Below, in pieces: positions 33,918-44,760 of a DNA stretch of 64,000 nt (positions within the stretch are counted from its first letter, which is position 1; each line of letters starts with the position of its first letter). The stretch covers positions 186,001-250,000 of the forward strand of contig NC_089397.1 of assembly GCF_003171515.1 (NCBI RefSeq). Reading direction: 5' to 3'. Both the position numbers and the translations under genes were made by a program. This DNA comes from Pyrenophora tritici-repentis (Eukaryota > Ascomycota > Dothideomycetes > Pleosporales > Pleosporaceae). The notes beneath the pieces are model-generated. The model did no database searches and was not told the origin of the DNA. It saw only the letters and a program-made list of their open reading frames with translations.

Positions 33918-35844
33918 CGCTACCACAAGTGCCCTCCCAGAAGGCAGAATCTGAAGTTGCGTGAATTTGACAGCATGAGCCTTGTCCAGGCCATGTTCCA
34001 AGTTTGGGATCAGTCATCACCGCCCTTGATATCAACATACATGGTCGCGTAAATCAGGGGATGATCTCCAGGGCTAATGCATGGTTACCTGGGCTCTTAG
34101 ATCGGGCGTCGATGCTGGGGTCGAGAATTCATGTAAGGAACAAAGCCTTATTAGGCTAGTCTCATGGTCTGAGGTCATGCCTAGGTATATTTCACCAGTC
34201 TCCATGCTTCAACGACTTCAACTCTCTTTTTCCGAGACCGAGAAAAGAAGTCCTGTCTCTAACATCCGGAACATCTTGCGCTGGGCATTATCGTCTTCCA
34301 GAAAGTTCATGACGTCATTGTTTAGCTGCGTCTAGACTTGATTTACTGAGCCCGCGAGTCGTCCTCATCTCAACTTCCAAGGAATGTCGCCGTTCATGCC
34401 GCAATAACTCTCACACAACGGGCCTTTTGCGGGGGCGTGAAGGTATCGAACATGTTAAATTCGGACCGTATAAACGTCGCAACAGTTTGAGCCACGCGAT
34501 GTCCCGTATATCGAGCCAATCAACGCTTTCAAACGCACTAGCGCCTGTCGGGGGAGAAACCTCGCTTCTGCAACCCTTTCGCGGATCCCCTTCGCGGCTG
34601 TGACATCTTCGCCGACTGCGTGCCCAACCTTGGAACCTTGCAACCCAAGTATGCACCCAATTTTTGCCTCCCGTTCCGCCCGCAGCGAAAAAAAAACTTT
34701 CATCACGCCAGAGGACCTGGTGCTGGCACGCCTTGGGCTTTGATCGCTGTGCTTATCGGCAGTTGTACTTCTTGACGTCCAATCACGTATCGAAGTACTT
34801 TCGGCTGAGGGCGTTTCCGTGCTTATGTTGGCTCAAGCTACGGTTACCGTACCAAGCCCTCTTGTCTCGTAGCGAGAAATTCTGCCGAAGACGTCACTTG
34901 GGCGACCTCGGTTACTCCGAACAGCCCTCGTGTTCGAAGCATAACTACGCGGTGATAGTTGCGAGCGGGAACGTTAGAGTACCCTTGACAACGTGTCCGT
35001 AATAACGGACACGTCGGAGTAGTCAATCTTTATCGCTTGACTAGGAAGACTAAAAAGACTAGAAAGGTCTACATGCTGAAAGAACTCCAGACAGTATGAG
35101 CAAGCTTTCGCATGTTTCTAGAGCGGTCCAGACATGGTTGTCCTTGATATCGATATCACAGTCAGATCTTGACGCCATAATGGCATTCCAAGCGAATTGC
35201 TCATACAACTTCGATCGACCGAAGTGACAGACAGGATCATCGTCGTGGATCTGCTTACAGACCGTCGCTACCCCTTGAACAGCGATCATTACCACAGGCG
35301 AGGGAGTACGTTCAGCCTCATTTTGTAGCTCTCCTTGGCCTCGTATTCACTCTCAGTTACGAGGTCTTTCCCTGACGCTCCAGCTTGGCGACCGCCGGCC
35401 CATTTACTTCCCGTGAAGCACGCTCATAGTTCGCTTAGTAGACATTCACGAACTTACAAGATCCAATTTCGTCGCTTGAGAGATATATCATGGGTCGCAG
35501 AGAAGCGCTTGATGGGTGACAAACAACTAGATAGGCCTAATATCGCTGAGATTAGTACCTTGTCGTCTCCTTGGTAAGCTGAGGTGAGGAGCTACTGCTC
35601 TGATTTCTACGCTGTCTTCTTCAAAGTCTTCACGCGCATCAAATAAAAAGACTGTCATTGTTGTTATGGATTAATCATTCTGTACGCCTGTGTTCCTATG
35701 TTGAACCCACTCATGTATGAAAAGACAAAGAGAACAGTCTGGAACAGATACAAAAGGTGGTATTTGCGACTAAGACGGAAAGGTGCTGTCTAAGCAGAGA
35801 GGAATCTTAGCTTCTATTCCTCGAAGTTGCGGTGATGGCCATCA
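33918..35844. other. Intergenic, 1.9 kb
   Basis: No gene that I can support. A minus-strand frame at 35059-35289 has no recognisable domain. The upstream part should contain the promoter, and perhaps a missing first exon, of the pepsin-like gene. A perfect hairpin at 34991-35014 is listed separately. Confidence 0.4.
34991..35014. repeat. Perfect 10 bp inverted repeat
   Basis: ACGTGTCCGT and ACGGACACGT are separated by AATA. It could be a DNA-factor dyad or a trace of a transposon end. It is not a bacterial-type terminator, as there is no T run and the host is eukaryotic. Confidence 0.6.
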
Positions 35845-38670
35845 CTATGGAAACGTGGAAAGGTCCATTTGAGACGACGTGGTCGTGAGGCTGAGTTGCT
35901 GATCGGGTGTCTGGTTATCCTGGCGACTTTGATACTGCTGCCAAAGAAGCTCAACGTGTCGCTTTGTAGCCATGTGGCCGTTCATTTCAGCAAATCGCTT
36001 AGCGCGCTCGTATTGACTTTCAGGAGGTTCTCCGACTGTGAGTTCAAGTTGGACGCCCCGCTGCATCAGGAGCGATAGGACATCATAACGAGCCCATTCT
36101 GCTGCTGCTTCGAATGCAGTGCGTCCATCGCCCCGAGATGGCGGGTAATTTGGGTCGACTTTTAGGTCGAGCAGGTATCTGACAATCCCACAATACCCGT
36201 TCATGGCGGCTAGTTGCAATGCAGTGCCACTGGAGTGCGCAGGAGTTGCATTAATTTCTACACCCTGACTGATCAGATATTGCACGATTTCCATACTACC
36301 AACTTCTGCGGCCCTTTGCAGAGGCGTCCGGAAAATACCCATTGAACGCTTGTAGGATATCTCAGCACCCGCTTCCACGAGTAGCCTGGCTATCGTGAGG
36401 TTTTTTATGTCGATAGCGGCCAGGAGTGGAGTTACTCGTCCGAGGACCCAACTATCGTTTTGCACTGGCGACTGTAATCCGCTTGTCGAGATACAAGCGT
36501 TCGGACTCGCACCATGTTGTAGCAGCATCTCCACCAGTTGATAATCCTGCACTTTAATAGCCTGTCCCAAGGGGCTAATGGGTTCCTCACTTTTATCCGC
36601 CAAGTGTTCCTGTGTCGACAATTCGATTGAGTCGGTCTTCACACTTCCACAGAGAATTCCTATCATCGTGGGATCACGGTGCTGCATAGCTTGCCGGAGT
36701 GCTGCAGAACCATAGTTATGTTGTGTTGAGAAGCCTTGGCTTTGTGGAGCATCTAACAGGAGGCGAATTGTATCGATCTCTGCTTTGAATTTCACTGCCC
36801 GCAATAGTGCCATAGAATCTGCAGTTGTGCTGCCCTTAGTGAGAAGAAAGCGAACCCACTCTCGGAGGTTTCTTTCAGCTGCGACAGCTAGTAGAGATGG
36901 GAAGATCTTAAAAGTCCAGAGAGGCGTTCCATCTTTTCTGAAGCTATCGCACCAGACTGGAACTTTCCGAAGTTTTTTTTCAAATGAATCCTCATAGGAG
37001 AGCTCACCGGAGTCCATACCAAGTTGGAATAGCCATTGACAAAGATCAAAATCGTTCATCGTCATGGCGTAAAAAGCGAGGACCCGGAAACAAAGTTGTT
37101 GCCTGCCGCCCTCAAGGGGAACGCAATCAACATACGGAAGATCCATGCTTTGAAAAATGAAGAATCCCAAGGTGCCAAAGTCTCGGCTTGATTTGTCATT
37201 CCCCAAAGCTAGATGCCACTGAGGTTCTTCCTGTAGAAGTGCGCCGACTGCTGCAATGTGACCACTCTCTAGGAGGGTCAATACCTGCCACTTCATATCA
37301 TATCCGCGAGCCTTCATCTCCTGAATGATTTCTATGGATATCCGAGGTACGCCATCACTGGTGTCGAGCTCAATGAGGGTTGATGCGTATTTTTCCCACG
37401 GGTCTTCATGGGGAAATTGTTTCAGATATGTCCAGGCTTTTTTCGGATTTCCCTCCGTAATGGCCTCCCTGATGGCGCCCTCGCTGACCCGCCCGGCTTC
37501 TCCCAAAGGATTGGCCTCCAATTCTCCCTCTTCACTGTATGTACTATTCACTTTCGGGTCTCCAAAGACCACGAAGGTTGCGGCCAAATGCCAGTCTTCT
37601 TTTTCGCAACATTCTCTGACCGCATTCGCTTGATAGCCTAAGTTTTCATGGAAAACTAAGTCGGTGTTGGAAGCATATCCTAGAGAATACAATGCTTCCA
37701 AAATCACTGGGACGACGGATGTGTTTTTCCTCGCACCTGTTTTCAAGGCGCTCAATAGTGCTGATCTGAGGCTCAGATCTCCAGGTGGAAAGTCTTTTCT
37801 AAGATTGTCGAAAATATATCGCACTGCTATGACTGAATCTGGCCAGGAACTGCTGGCACAATGTACCAGCCACCCTGCCTGAATCGATGGCGTAAGATTT
37901 GATGTCATAGTGGCCTCGTGGAGTTGCTGGGAAGATTGTAAGCTGTCGACCCAGCGCAAACACTTCTCTGTAGGACGAGCTCCGGCCTCAAGCGTGATAC
38001 ATATCAGTTCTCTCCTTCCTGGATTTGACATATAGTGAGATCCCTCCGTGTCCTTCCATATATACTTCTCAGTCAAGACATGCTTCAACAGCTCATCCGG
38101 GCATGATCCAGCCGCATCTTTACACATGTGTGTCAGGATTGTCTTAGCAACAGGTAAATCTCCTGCAGCCACTGCATACTCGAGAGAACAGATTGCTTTT
38201 GGTGTGGACTCTTGGTCCATCATGGTTTCTTCAGATGGATCCACGTTCAGTTCCAGCATGGCCGACACAAGGCCCACCTTTCCAGCCTTGACAGCGGCAA
38301 CAAACAATCGCTCTCTAAGAGCATCGAAAACTGGGGTTGGTAGATTCTTTAGAATTTGTGACAAGGTATCCAGTGACAATGATCCAAACACAGCACAGGC
38401 GTTGTTTGAGTTTACATTTCCAGATAGCGGCATGTTGTTGACAAGTGCGGTGATAGCATACAATGGGTCTATAATGTCTTCGTTTGGAAGCGACAGGGTC
38501 GTCAAGGTCTCTGGTCTTGGACAGAATATGGCATCGAGCTGATTCTTGGGGGTCCGTTTCCAAGTCGTCAACTGCTGCGATTCAGACATCTTCCGCGCGA
38601 GCAGATCCAAATTGATAGCTTGTATCCAAGAGAATTGAATCTCCTGTGATATAGAAGCGATAGGCCTATG
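35845..38670 (-). pseudogene. Ankyrin-repeat 3' part of a Clr5-ankyrin gene split by a transposon
   Basis: The frame is open from the transposon border at 38670 down to the stop at 35845. The first ATG inside it (38587-38589) would give 914 residues on its own. The C-terminal third carries ankyrin repeats: TPLLAAIDIKNLTIARLLVE, TPLQRAAEVGSMEIVQYLIS, TALQLAAMNGYCGIVRYLL and TAFEAAAEWARYDVLSLLM. The rest is helical and unrecognised. Its 5' end lies 8.9 kb away at 47547-48198. Dropping 38671-47546 joins both parts in one frame of 1,122 residues without a stop. Clr5-ankyrin proteins are common in filamentous ascomycetes; most are uncharacterised. The 3' part has no stops and no RIP damage, so a shortened protein could still be made. 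Confidence 0.8.
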
Positions 38671-38919
38671 GTTGTAACCAGACTTGTCAACAATCAAGCG
38701 GCTTGCAAGCGCTTGATTGATAGCTTGATAACTATCAATCCCATCAAGTCAAGCTCGCTTATAATAATTTTTTAGCAATCTAAGCTAAGGAGGGTTAGCT
38801 TAATTATTCAGCTTAATGGGCTTGATTAAGGTAGCGCGTGAGGCTACTCGTTTTGCAGCAGGAGCGATTTTACGATAGGTTTTTAGTGTTGTAGTCGTCG
38901 CAGTACTACGCTGGCAAAT

Positions 38920-39048
38920 GGGTCGGGGTGTGGTTGGGGTTGGGTTAGAAATTTTGCGACCCCAACCCAACCCCAACCCATTTGTCAGCGCCAAGCTTAG
39001 GGTTGGGTTGGGGTCGCACGGACCATGGGTTAGGGTTGGGTTATAGTA
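38920..39048. repeat. Left subterminal G-rich repeats, telomere-like words
   Basis: Repeats of GGGTTGGGGTTGGG and TTAGGGTTGGGTT occur in both orientations around a short centre (38939-38980 against 38999-39045). The block GGTCGCACGGACCATGGGTT matches, inverted, the tandem unit at the right end of the element. Confidence 0.85.
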
Positions 39049-39207
39049 AAAAAATTGCAAGATGTATAATATAGATTTCAATAAAAGAAAAGTTTATATA
39101 GTATCACAGTAGATTAACACAGTGTAGCATTAACTAGTTTCATTTATAATATACAGAGGCTTCGCCAGCTAGCATTTAAGCACGTGTATCTAGATATATC
39201 TTATAAT

Positions 39208-39780
39208 CTAGAGAAAAGCTAGTAACTCGCGCGCAAAGTAGCGCCTAGCCAATTGAGAATCCTTCTCTTGAATAGTAACCCTCTTTGCGTGAATAGCATT
39301 GATGTTGCAGTCTATAAAAGTTATTAAATGAAAAATAGTATAGGGTAGATAGACTATACCCTCAAAATAACCAACTAAGAAAGCTTCTGTAGCTTCCTGA
39401 AGAGCTTCGATTGCAGATCGTTGAAAGCGGATATCGGCCTTGTGCACCTGTGCAAATTCGCGCACTACGCGGGAAAAGGGGAGTTTTCGCAAGAGTAGTC
39501 CAAAACCTCTCTGGTATCTCTTGATTTCCCGTAATGCGACAGCTAAGCTAAATTAGAAAATAGCTGTGATAAACGACTGTGATAACCTACTGCCGGCCTT
39601 AAACTTGCGCTTCTTCTTAACAGCTACAGGTGCCTTTCGCGTAGACTTTCCTGCTACTTGACGTCTAGCCTTACTAGCAAGGGCCTTCTGAGCCGGCTTG
39701 CCGCCAGTAACTGTCTTGCCATCAGGACCACCCCGGCCGGCTTTACCGGTGACCTTAGGCCGTGGTTTTGTCCTTGCCAT
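39208..39780 (-). CDS. Transposon-borne histone H3-like protein
   Basis: Exons 39780-39591, 39542-39360 and 39311-39208 (two 48 bp introns) give 158 residues. The tail starts ARTK as in H3. It then has an 18-residue longer region with [14 protein letters not shown], and [20 protein letters not shown] leads into the fold. The complete histone fold is present: [40 protein letters not shown], and [20 protein letters not shown]. Loop 1 has the length of canonical H3, not the longer CENP-A loop. Aligned to H3, Lys4 is kept. Lys9 and Lys14 have counterparts, but the ARKS motifs are lost and Lys27 is replaced by Gln. The C-terminus ([10 protein letters not shown]) is four residues longer. Divergent from the acidic-protein gene over 510 bp. 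Confidence 0.93.
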
Positions 39781-40290
39781 TGCGTAGTAGAGTAGATGAT
39801 GAACGTAGGCGACGTATGTGATTAATTACTGTGATAAATGTGGTCGACAATTAAGAAAGTAGTAGGCTGAAAGAGTTAGGTAGCTGGAAAGTTTGGGCGA
39901 CGGCAATTTCCCGATTTCCGCACTAGTAAAGGCAGCAGCGCACGGACTGCATGACGTAATTTGCTGTTTCACGATCGCATACAACCATTTCTGTTGCAAA
40001 ATCAGTAGCGAGCATATCATACAAACGTGTTAAACTGCTGTGATAAACGCCGAGCTCGCGCATGCGTGCAGCCCAAAAATGAAGGAATCATCGATGTGTT
40101 GATCATTTTGGGTAATTTCCGCGTTTTCGCGCTAGCGCAGGCAGCAGCGCACGGACCATTTCTAGGTGAGCATAATGCTGTCTACCCATTTCTCCAGCCC
40201 CTGACGCCCAGTAACTCCCAACACCTAATAACTCTCTTTACTACATTGAAAACACCCCATTTACAACAGCGCATTATCACAGTCCCCGCC
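39781..40290. promoter_or_regulatory. Bidirectional promoter of the transposon cargo genes
   Basis: 510 bp between the divergent starts of the H3-like and acidic-protein genes. A module containing GGCAGCAGCGCACGGAC occurs twice in the same orientation (39931-39947 and 40140-40156), each time preceded by an AATTTCC...TTTCGC-like stretch. TGTGATAA/TTATCACA words lie at about 39830, 40039 and 40274. A shared set of sites could co-regulate the pair. Confidence 0.55.
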
Positions 40291-41494
40291 ATGCCTGTCG
40301 CGAAAGAGCAAGTCGGCGACGTACCTGAAGGCCTAGTTCCAGCCATCAAACTTGAACCTCCGCCTGGGTTCGAACAAGATGAGTGGGAGCAGCTTACCGA
40401 TGTAATAATCACAGCCATTTATCACAGCTTATGCTAATATAAGCAGGGATTTGCGTGTGAAGCTGACGAGATTGACGGTATCTTAGATCAAAGAGGTAGT
40501 GGGGGTTCACGAAAAGGCCGACCTATCAATTTGAGCGTCCCCTATACTGGCTCTCTGAGTGGTAGCGCCCGTGCTATTGCTCAACGTGAACGCAAAGCTC
40601 TTTTCGATAAAGAGGAGAAGGTACTTGAAAGCGTTAGAACAGCCGACCGCTCCGCGAAGTACCAACTGAAGAAATCGCTTTTGCAACAGCCTAAGTATAA
40701 ATTAGCAAATAGTGCTAGACAGGCTAAGCTGCTAGAGAAAGAGTGGGATATACTTTCAGAGAAGCGGTTTACCCAGAAAAAGTCTGGTAAGTTATCACAG
40801 CTGTTTATCATAGACATCTGCTAATAGACTATAGCTGAATGGCTAGAGACAAACCTAACTCATGTGCATCGTAAATGGGATGCGATCACTAAGCAGGTGG
40901 ATATGAGAAAACACGAGATCACGATTGCGAAAGTGCTTAGCAAAGATGACAAGCCCACCCATGACATTAGTGGTAGAGGAATAGCAAGAATTTACGGCTC
41001 AGGTGGTGTTTTGCAAAAGATTCTTCGAAAGACCTATCAAGAAGGATTAGCAAAGCTTAACAACAACGACTTTGAGAGCAAGGAGGCTAAGAGAGAGTTT
41101 GAGAAGTTCGTGGAGGAACTTACACCTGATGAGATGAAAGTCGTAACTGATAATGACTGGCAGTAAGTTTATCACATCCTTTTATCACAGAGATACTAAT
41201 ATAATAAGGCAACGGGAGCCACCTAGCATTCTCGACTTACTTGGTGACGCTGATATTGAGCTGGAGGGTGATAAGCCGTACGTTAAAGGTGACGATAGCG
41301 ATGAGTGTGAAGAAGAGGTTGACTATGACTCTGATCTTGAGGAGCATTTCAATTCACTTGAAGACGAGTACGAGGATGACGACCAGTGGGCTGCTGTACA
41401 GAAGCAGGCAGCGCTTGAGGAGTCTGAGGAATCTGAGGACTCTGAGTTTGAGGGGTTTCCGGATTCTGATGCCGCTTCTGAGTCTGATAATTAG
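40291..41494 (+). CDS. Transposon-borne protein with coiled-coil centre and acidic tail
   Basis: Exons 40291-40401, 40447-40786, 40835-41162 and 41209-41494 (introns 45, 48 and 46 bp) give 354 residues, all phases matching. The N-terminus is short and Pro/Glu-rich. Next is a Gly/Arg segment (RGSGGSRKGRPINLS), then a Lys/Glu-rich helical centre likely to form coiled coils (AIAQRERKALFDKEEKVLES, QPKYKLANSARQAKLLEKEW). A conserved-looking ISGRGIARIYGSGGVLQKIL follows. The last 90 residues are strongly acidic (DECEEEVDYDSDLEEHF, LEESEESEDSEFEGF). I recognise no domain. Acidic tails of this kind are typical of histone chaperones, and its partner gene encodes an H3-like histone, so a chaperone or assembly role is an attractive inference, not a demonstrated one. 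Confidence 0.88.
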
Positions 41495-41843
41495 AGTTTT
41501 AGGCTAAGACACTTTCAAGCATTGAGGGATAGTAAGCAGTTATCACAACTAATTAACACGGATTATTGCGCCATATAATCTTAACTTAAGATTGTGATCT
41601 GTCATTTATGCAGATTAATATCCGTGCACTCCTGACGATCTCTGTGTTTACTATGAGGCATTAAAAATGATATTCCGCTAGTAATATGCCAAGGTTTCAA
41701 GTTAAATTACAGGCGTCATAGCGCAAGCAAAGCTGAGAGGAGCGTGAGAAGCCTTGAGTCCTACATCCAAACTTAAACTTCTCAACTTTTTCCTATTGTG
41801 TGCTACTACTATTAATGCCTTATTCTACTACTTTCTAGAAGCG

Positions 41844-44490
41844 ATGGACATAGCTGCACAGTCTATTGAGCTTATGCCTAATCCTACTAATATTGAATTT
41901 CCGGAGGACCTCAACTGTTTAAAAATCAATTCTCCACAGGTTACAAAGGGGGGTGACAGGAGAACGATTGGATTAGTGAAATATCCAAATAATCGTTTTC
42001 TGCAAGATTATAGTGTAAGTGAGATCTTAGGGACATGGACAGCGTCGTGGAGTAATACTAGCTGGGGTATAAACCCTAAAAATGATAACCCACGATGGAA
42101 CTCTCCTACTCGCTATGGCACAGTATGGTTACGATTTGGAGAAGCTGCTGAGCTTCGAACTGGCCACCCCTACGTGTTCTGCTACAACTGTAGTCTTGCA
42201 CTCCAGCATCCAAATCTAGGTGGTATTGGGACAAAGCACCTTATTACTCATCTTAAAACAAAAAGCTGTCGAAATGTCCTTACTCCTATTCATAATGAGG
42301 CAGACTTATCGGCCTCTACTCTATCCCAACGTCAACAAAGAAACAGTACTTCATCAATACCAGCTTACACTACTACTACCTTTGAAAAGGAGCTTGTACG
42401 GGTAGTAATCGACAGCAACTGGTCATTCCGAACAGTTGAACGACCATCTTTCCATCGATTTCTTCGGTTCCTTCGACCAGATACTGTGATAATTAGTCGT
42501 TGTAAATTCAAGACGATATTCAAGAGTCAACATGAGGAAGCAAAAAGGTCTATCCTTCGAGATCTTGGAAAATCAACAAAGATCTCAATCGCCTTAGATG
42601 CCTGGTCTGCAGCTAATCACCTCTGCTTTCTTGCGGTAAAGGGTTACTACATTAACAAAGACTGGAAACTTCAGGAAAAGCTACTTGACTTTCTCCCTAT
42701 GCGCGGCAGGCACACCGGTACTTCTATGGCAGACGAGGTACTGCATATTCTTCTGGATACAAAGACCAAAACCCAGCTTCTAGCTATTACTTGTGATAAC
42801 GCTAGTAACAATAGCGTACTTGCTCGCACTCTCCAGTCTAAACTCCAAGAAGTCGACATTCAGTGGAGTGCCAGAGAAAACACTATCCCTTGCCTTGCCC
42901 ATATTATCAACCTCGTTGTCCAGGATATTATCCAACACCTTCGGCTAGCAGCAACTACAGAGTTAGGAGCAAGGGATACCCTACAGAGACGTCATATACA
43001 GGACATTGAGACGCATATTTCAGTCCCAAATTCCCTTCGCAAGGTATTTCGCTTTTAACACATTCATTTATCACATACTAATAATAGACTAGATAAGGGC
43101 GATTTGTATCGCTATTGACGTATCACCTCAACGCTTTGAGCGGTTTATTGCGGTACAACAACATCTACCGCCAAAGGAGCGATTATCTGTTATCCGCGAC
43201 GTGAAAACCCGATGGAACTCAACATACGACATGTTAGAGCGCGCGCTCAAAATCCAAAAATATATTGATGAATGGCTTAAACAAGAAATCTTGCTAAGGC
43301 CAGGTAGTCACCTGGATAGCTCTCTAGACAACAATCAAATGGCTGAGATTGATTTCCGGGATCTTAAACGCCTCCGCTTATCTTCGACTGAGTGGCATCA
43401 TCTCGAACTCGTTACTGAGATGCTTAAACGGTTTAAAACAGCAACTAGCTTCCTCAGCCAGAACGAGAAGCCCCAGATTCAGTATATTTGGTTAATGTAC
43501 AATCGACTGTTTGATTTCTTGGACAAAATGTCAGAGGACCTAGATGAGGATGAAGAAAATCAAGATGATAGGGAATGGCTAGACGTAGTACGAGCTGCAG
43601 CTGACAGGGGTCGTCTAAAACTGAGCAAGTACTATTCGAAGACAGACGCAGAACGTGGGTTCTTGTTTAATTGTGCCACTATCCTTGATCCAACGCAGAA
43701 GCTTACAGCATATGAAGTATGATTATCACAGCTATTTATCACAGTCACGCTCTAATTACGCTTATAGGACGATTCATGGGAGCCACAGTACAAGCATCTC
43801 TACCGAGGCCAATTTCTTGCTTACCTTGATCGTTATGATAATACGGACGGGAGAGGTTCAACCCCAGGCTCTAGCATAGTCAAAAGGAGGTCACTTGGGA
43901 ATGAGTGGTTCAGAAAGCCAGCTCCTCCCCCTACATCAGCGTTAAACAGCTTTTCTTCCCAGAACTCTTCACTAGTAGAATCAGACAAGACAACTGGCCC
44001 AACCCGCCAAGAAGGAGAGTCCTACCTTAGTACTGCCTGTGTAATGACAGATGACTCTTTCGATATTCTAGAGTGGTGGAAGACGAACGAGCCTACCTAC
44101 CCACGACTATCCCAAGTGGCGAAGGATATACTAGCAATACCAATTGCTCAGGTTGGGGTTGAAAGAGTTTTCAATGTTGCTAAGGATGTTATTGGTAGTC
44201 GGAGGCACCGACTATCTGCCCGGACAATACAGCAGATAATGGTTCTTAAGGATACAATATCTCAAGAGGAAGAACAGGGTCTAGACTACCTAGTTGCTCA
44301 ATTAGGGGAGGATGGAGAGCCAATTGACGAGGTTAATGATCTTTTTGAGCTTCCAGCCTCGTTAGAGCATACCTTCGATATAGATGAGGAGAACCAGACT
44401 ACAGAAGAAGAGTCGGAGGAAGAGGTCCAGGAGGAGCGTCAATTGCCACCTCGAAAGCGCCAGCGTCCTCAGCGCTACCGTGATAATTAG
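41844..44490 (+). CDS. hAT-family transposase (intact, three exons)
   Basis: Exons 41844-43043, 43093-43716 and 43768-44490 (introns 49 and 51 bp) give 848 residues. A BED-type zinc finger is visible near residues 105-145 (FCYNCSLALQHP...KHLITHLKTKSC). The RNase-H-like core has ISIALDAWSAANH, LAITCDNASNNSVLA and the TRWNSTYDML motif. The C-terminal hAT dimerisation region is AQVGVERVFNVAKDVIGSRR followed by HRLSARTIQQIMVLKDTI. After that comes an acidic tail ending in PPRKRQRPQRYRDN, a likely nuclear signal. hAT transposases cut and paste with 8 bp duplications, matching the flanks here. The frame runs open upstream to a TTG, but the first ATG is 41844. The first intron's acceptor is the second of two AG sites, since the first would bring a stop. 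Confidence 0.92.
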
Positions 44491-44586
44491 CTGTGTTAAT
44501 ATATCTCGTTTTATGTATCTACTATATCATCAACGTGTACACATTATCTTAATTAAGTGTTGTTCCGTTAAAGTACCCAAAAAATA

Positions 44587-44760
44587 TAACCCAACCCCAA
44601 CCCAACCCAGCCCAACCCAACCCCAACCCTACCACTTGGTCTGTGCGACCCCAGCCCAGCCCTAACCCATGGTCTGTGCGACCCCAACCCAACCCTAACC
44701 CATGGTCTGTGCGACCCCAACCCAACCCCAACCCAAGACTGGGTATACCCAACCCATTTG
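44587..44760. repeat. Right subterminal C-rich repeats with a 33 bp tandem unit
   Basis: GGTCTGTGCGACC recurs at 44638, 44671 and 44704, giving three 33 bp units that each contain CCCAACCCAACCCTAACCCA or a close variant. It is the inverted counterpart of the left subterminal repeat. Such subterminal arrays are usual transposase-binding regions in hAT elements. Confidence 0.88.

Noticed and set aside
39208..39780. Idea that the H3-like gene is the centromeric histone CENP-A
   Set aside because: Loop 1 ([11 protein letters not shown]) has the same length as canonical H3, the tail begins ARTK, and the gene is transposon cargo. CENP-A proteins have a longer loop 1.
44549..44752. Gly/Trp-rich repeat protein on the minus strand
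   Set aside because: It is a translation of the 33 bp subterminal repeat of the inner hAT; no independent sign of coding.
38920..44760. Interstitial telomere or chromosome-end fusion
   Set aside because: The TTAGGG words are few and mixed with GGGTTGGG units, and they sit exactly inside the two ends of a transposon with target duplications.
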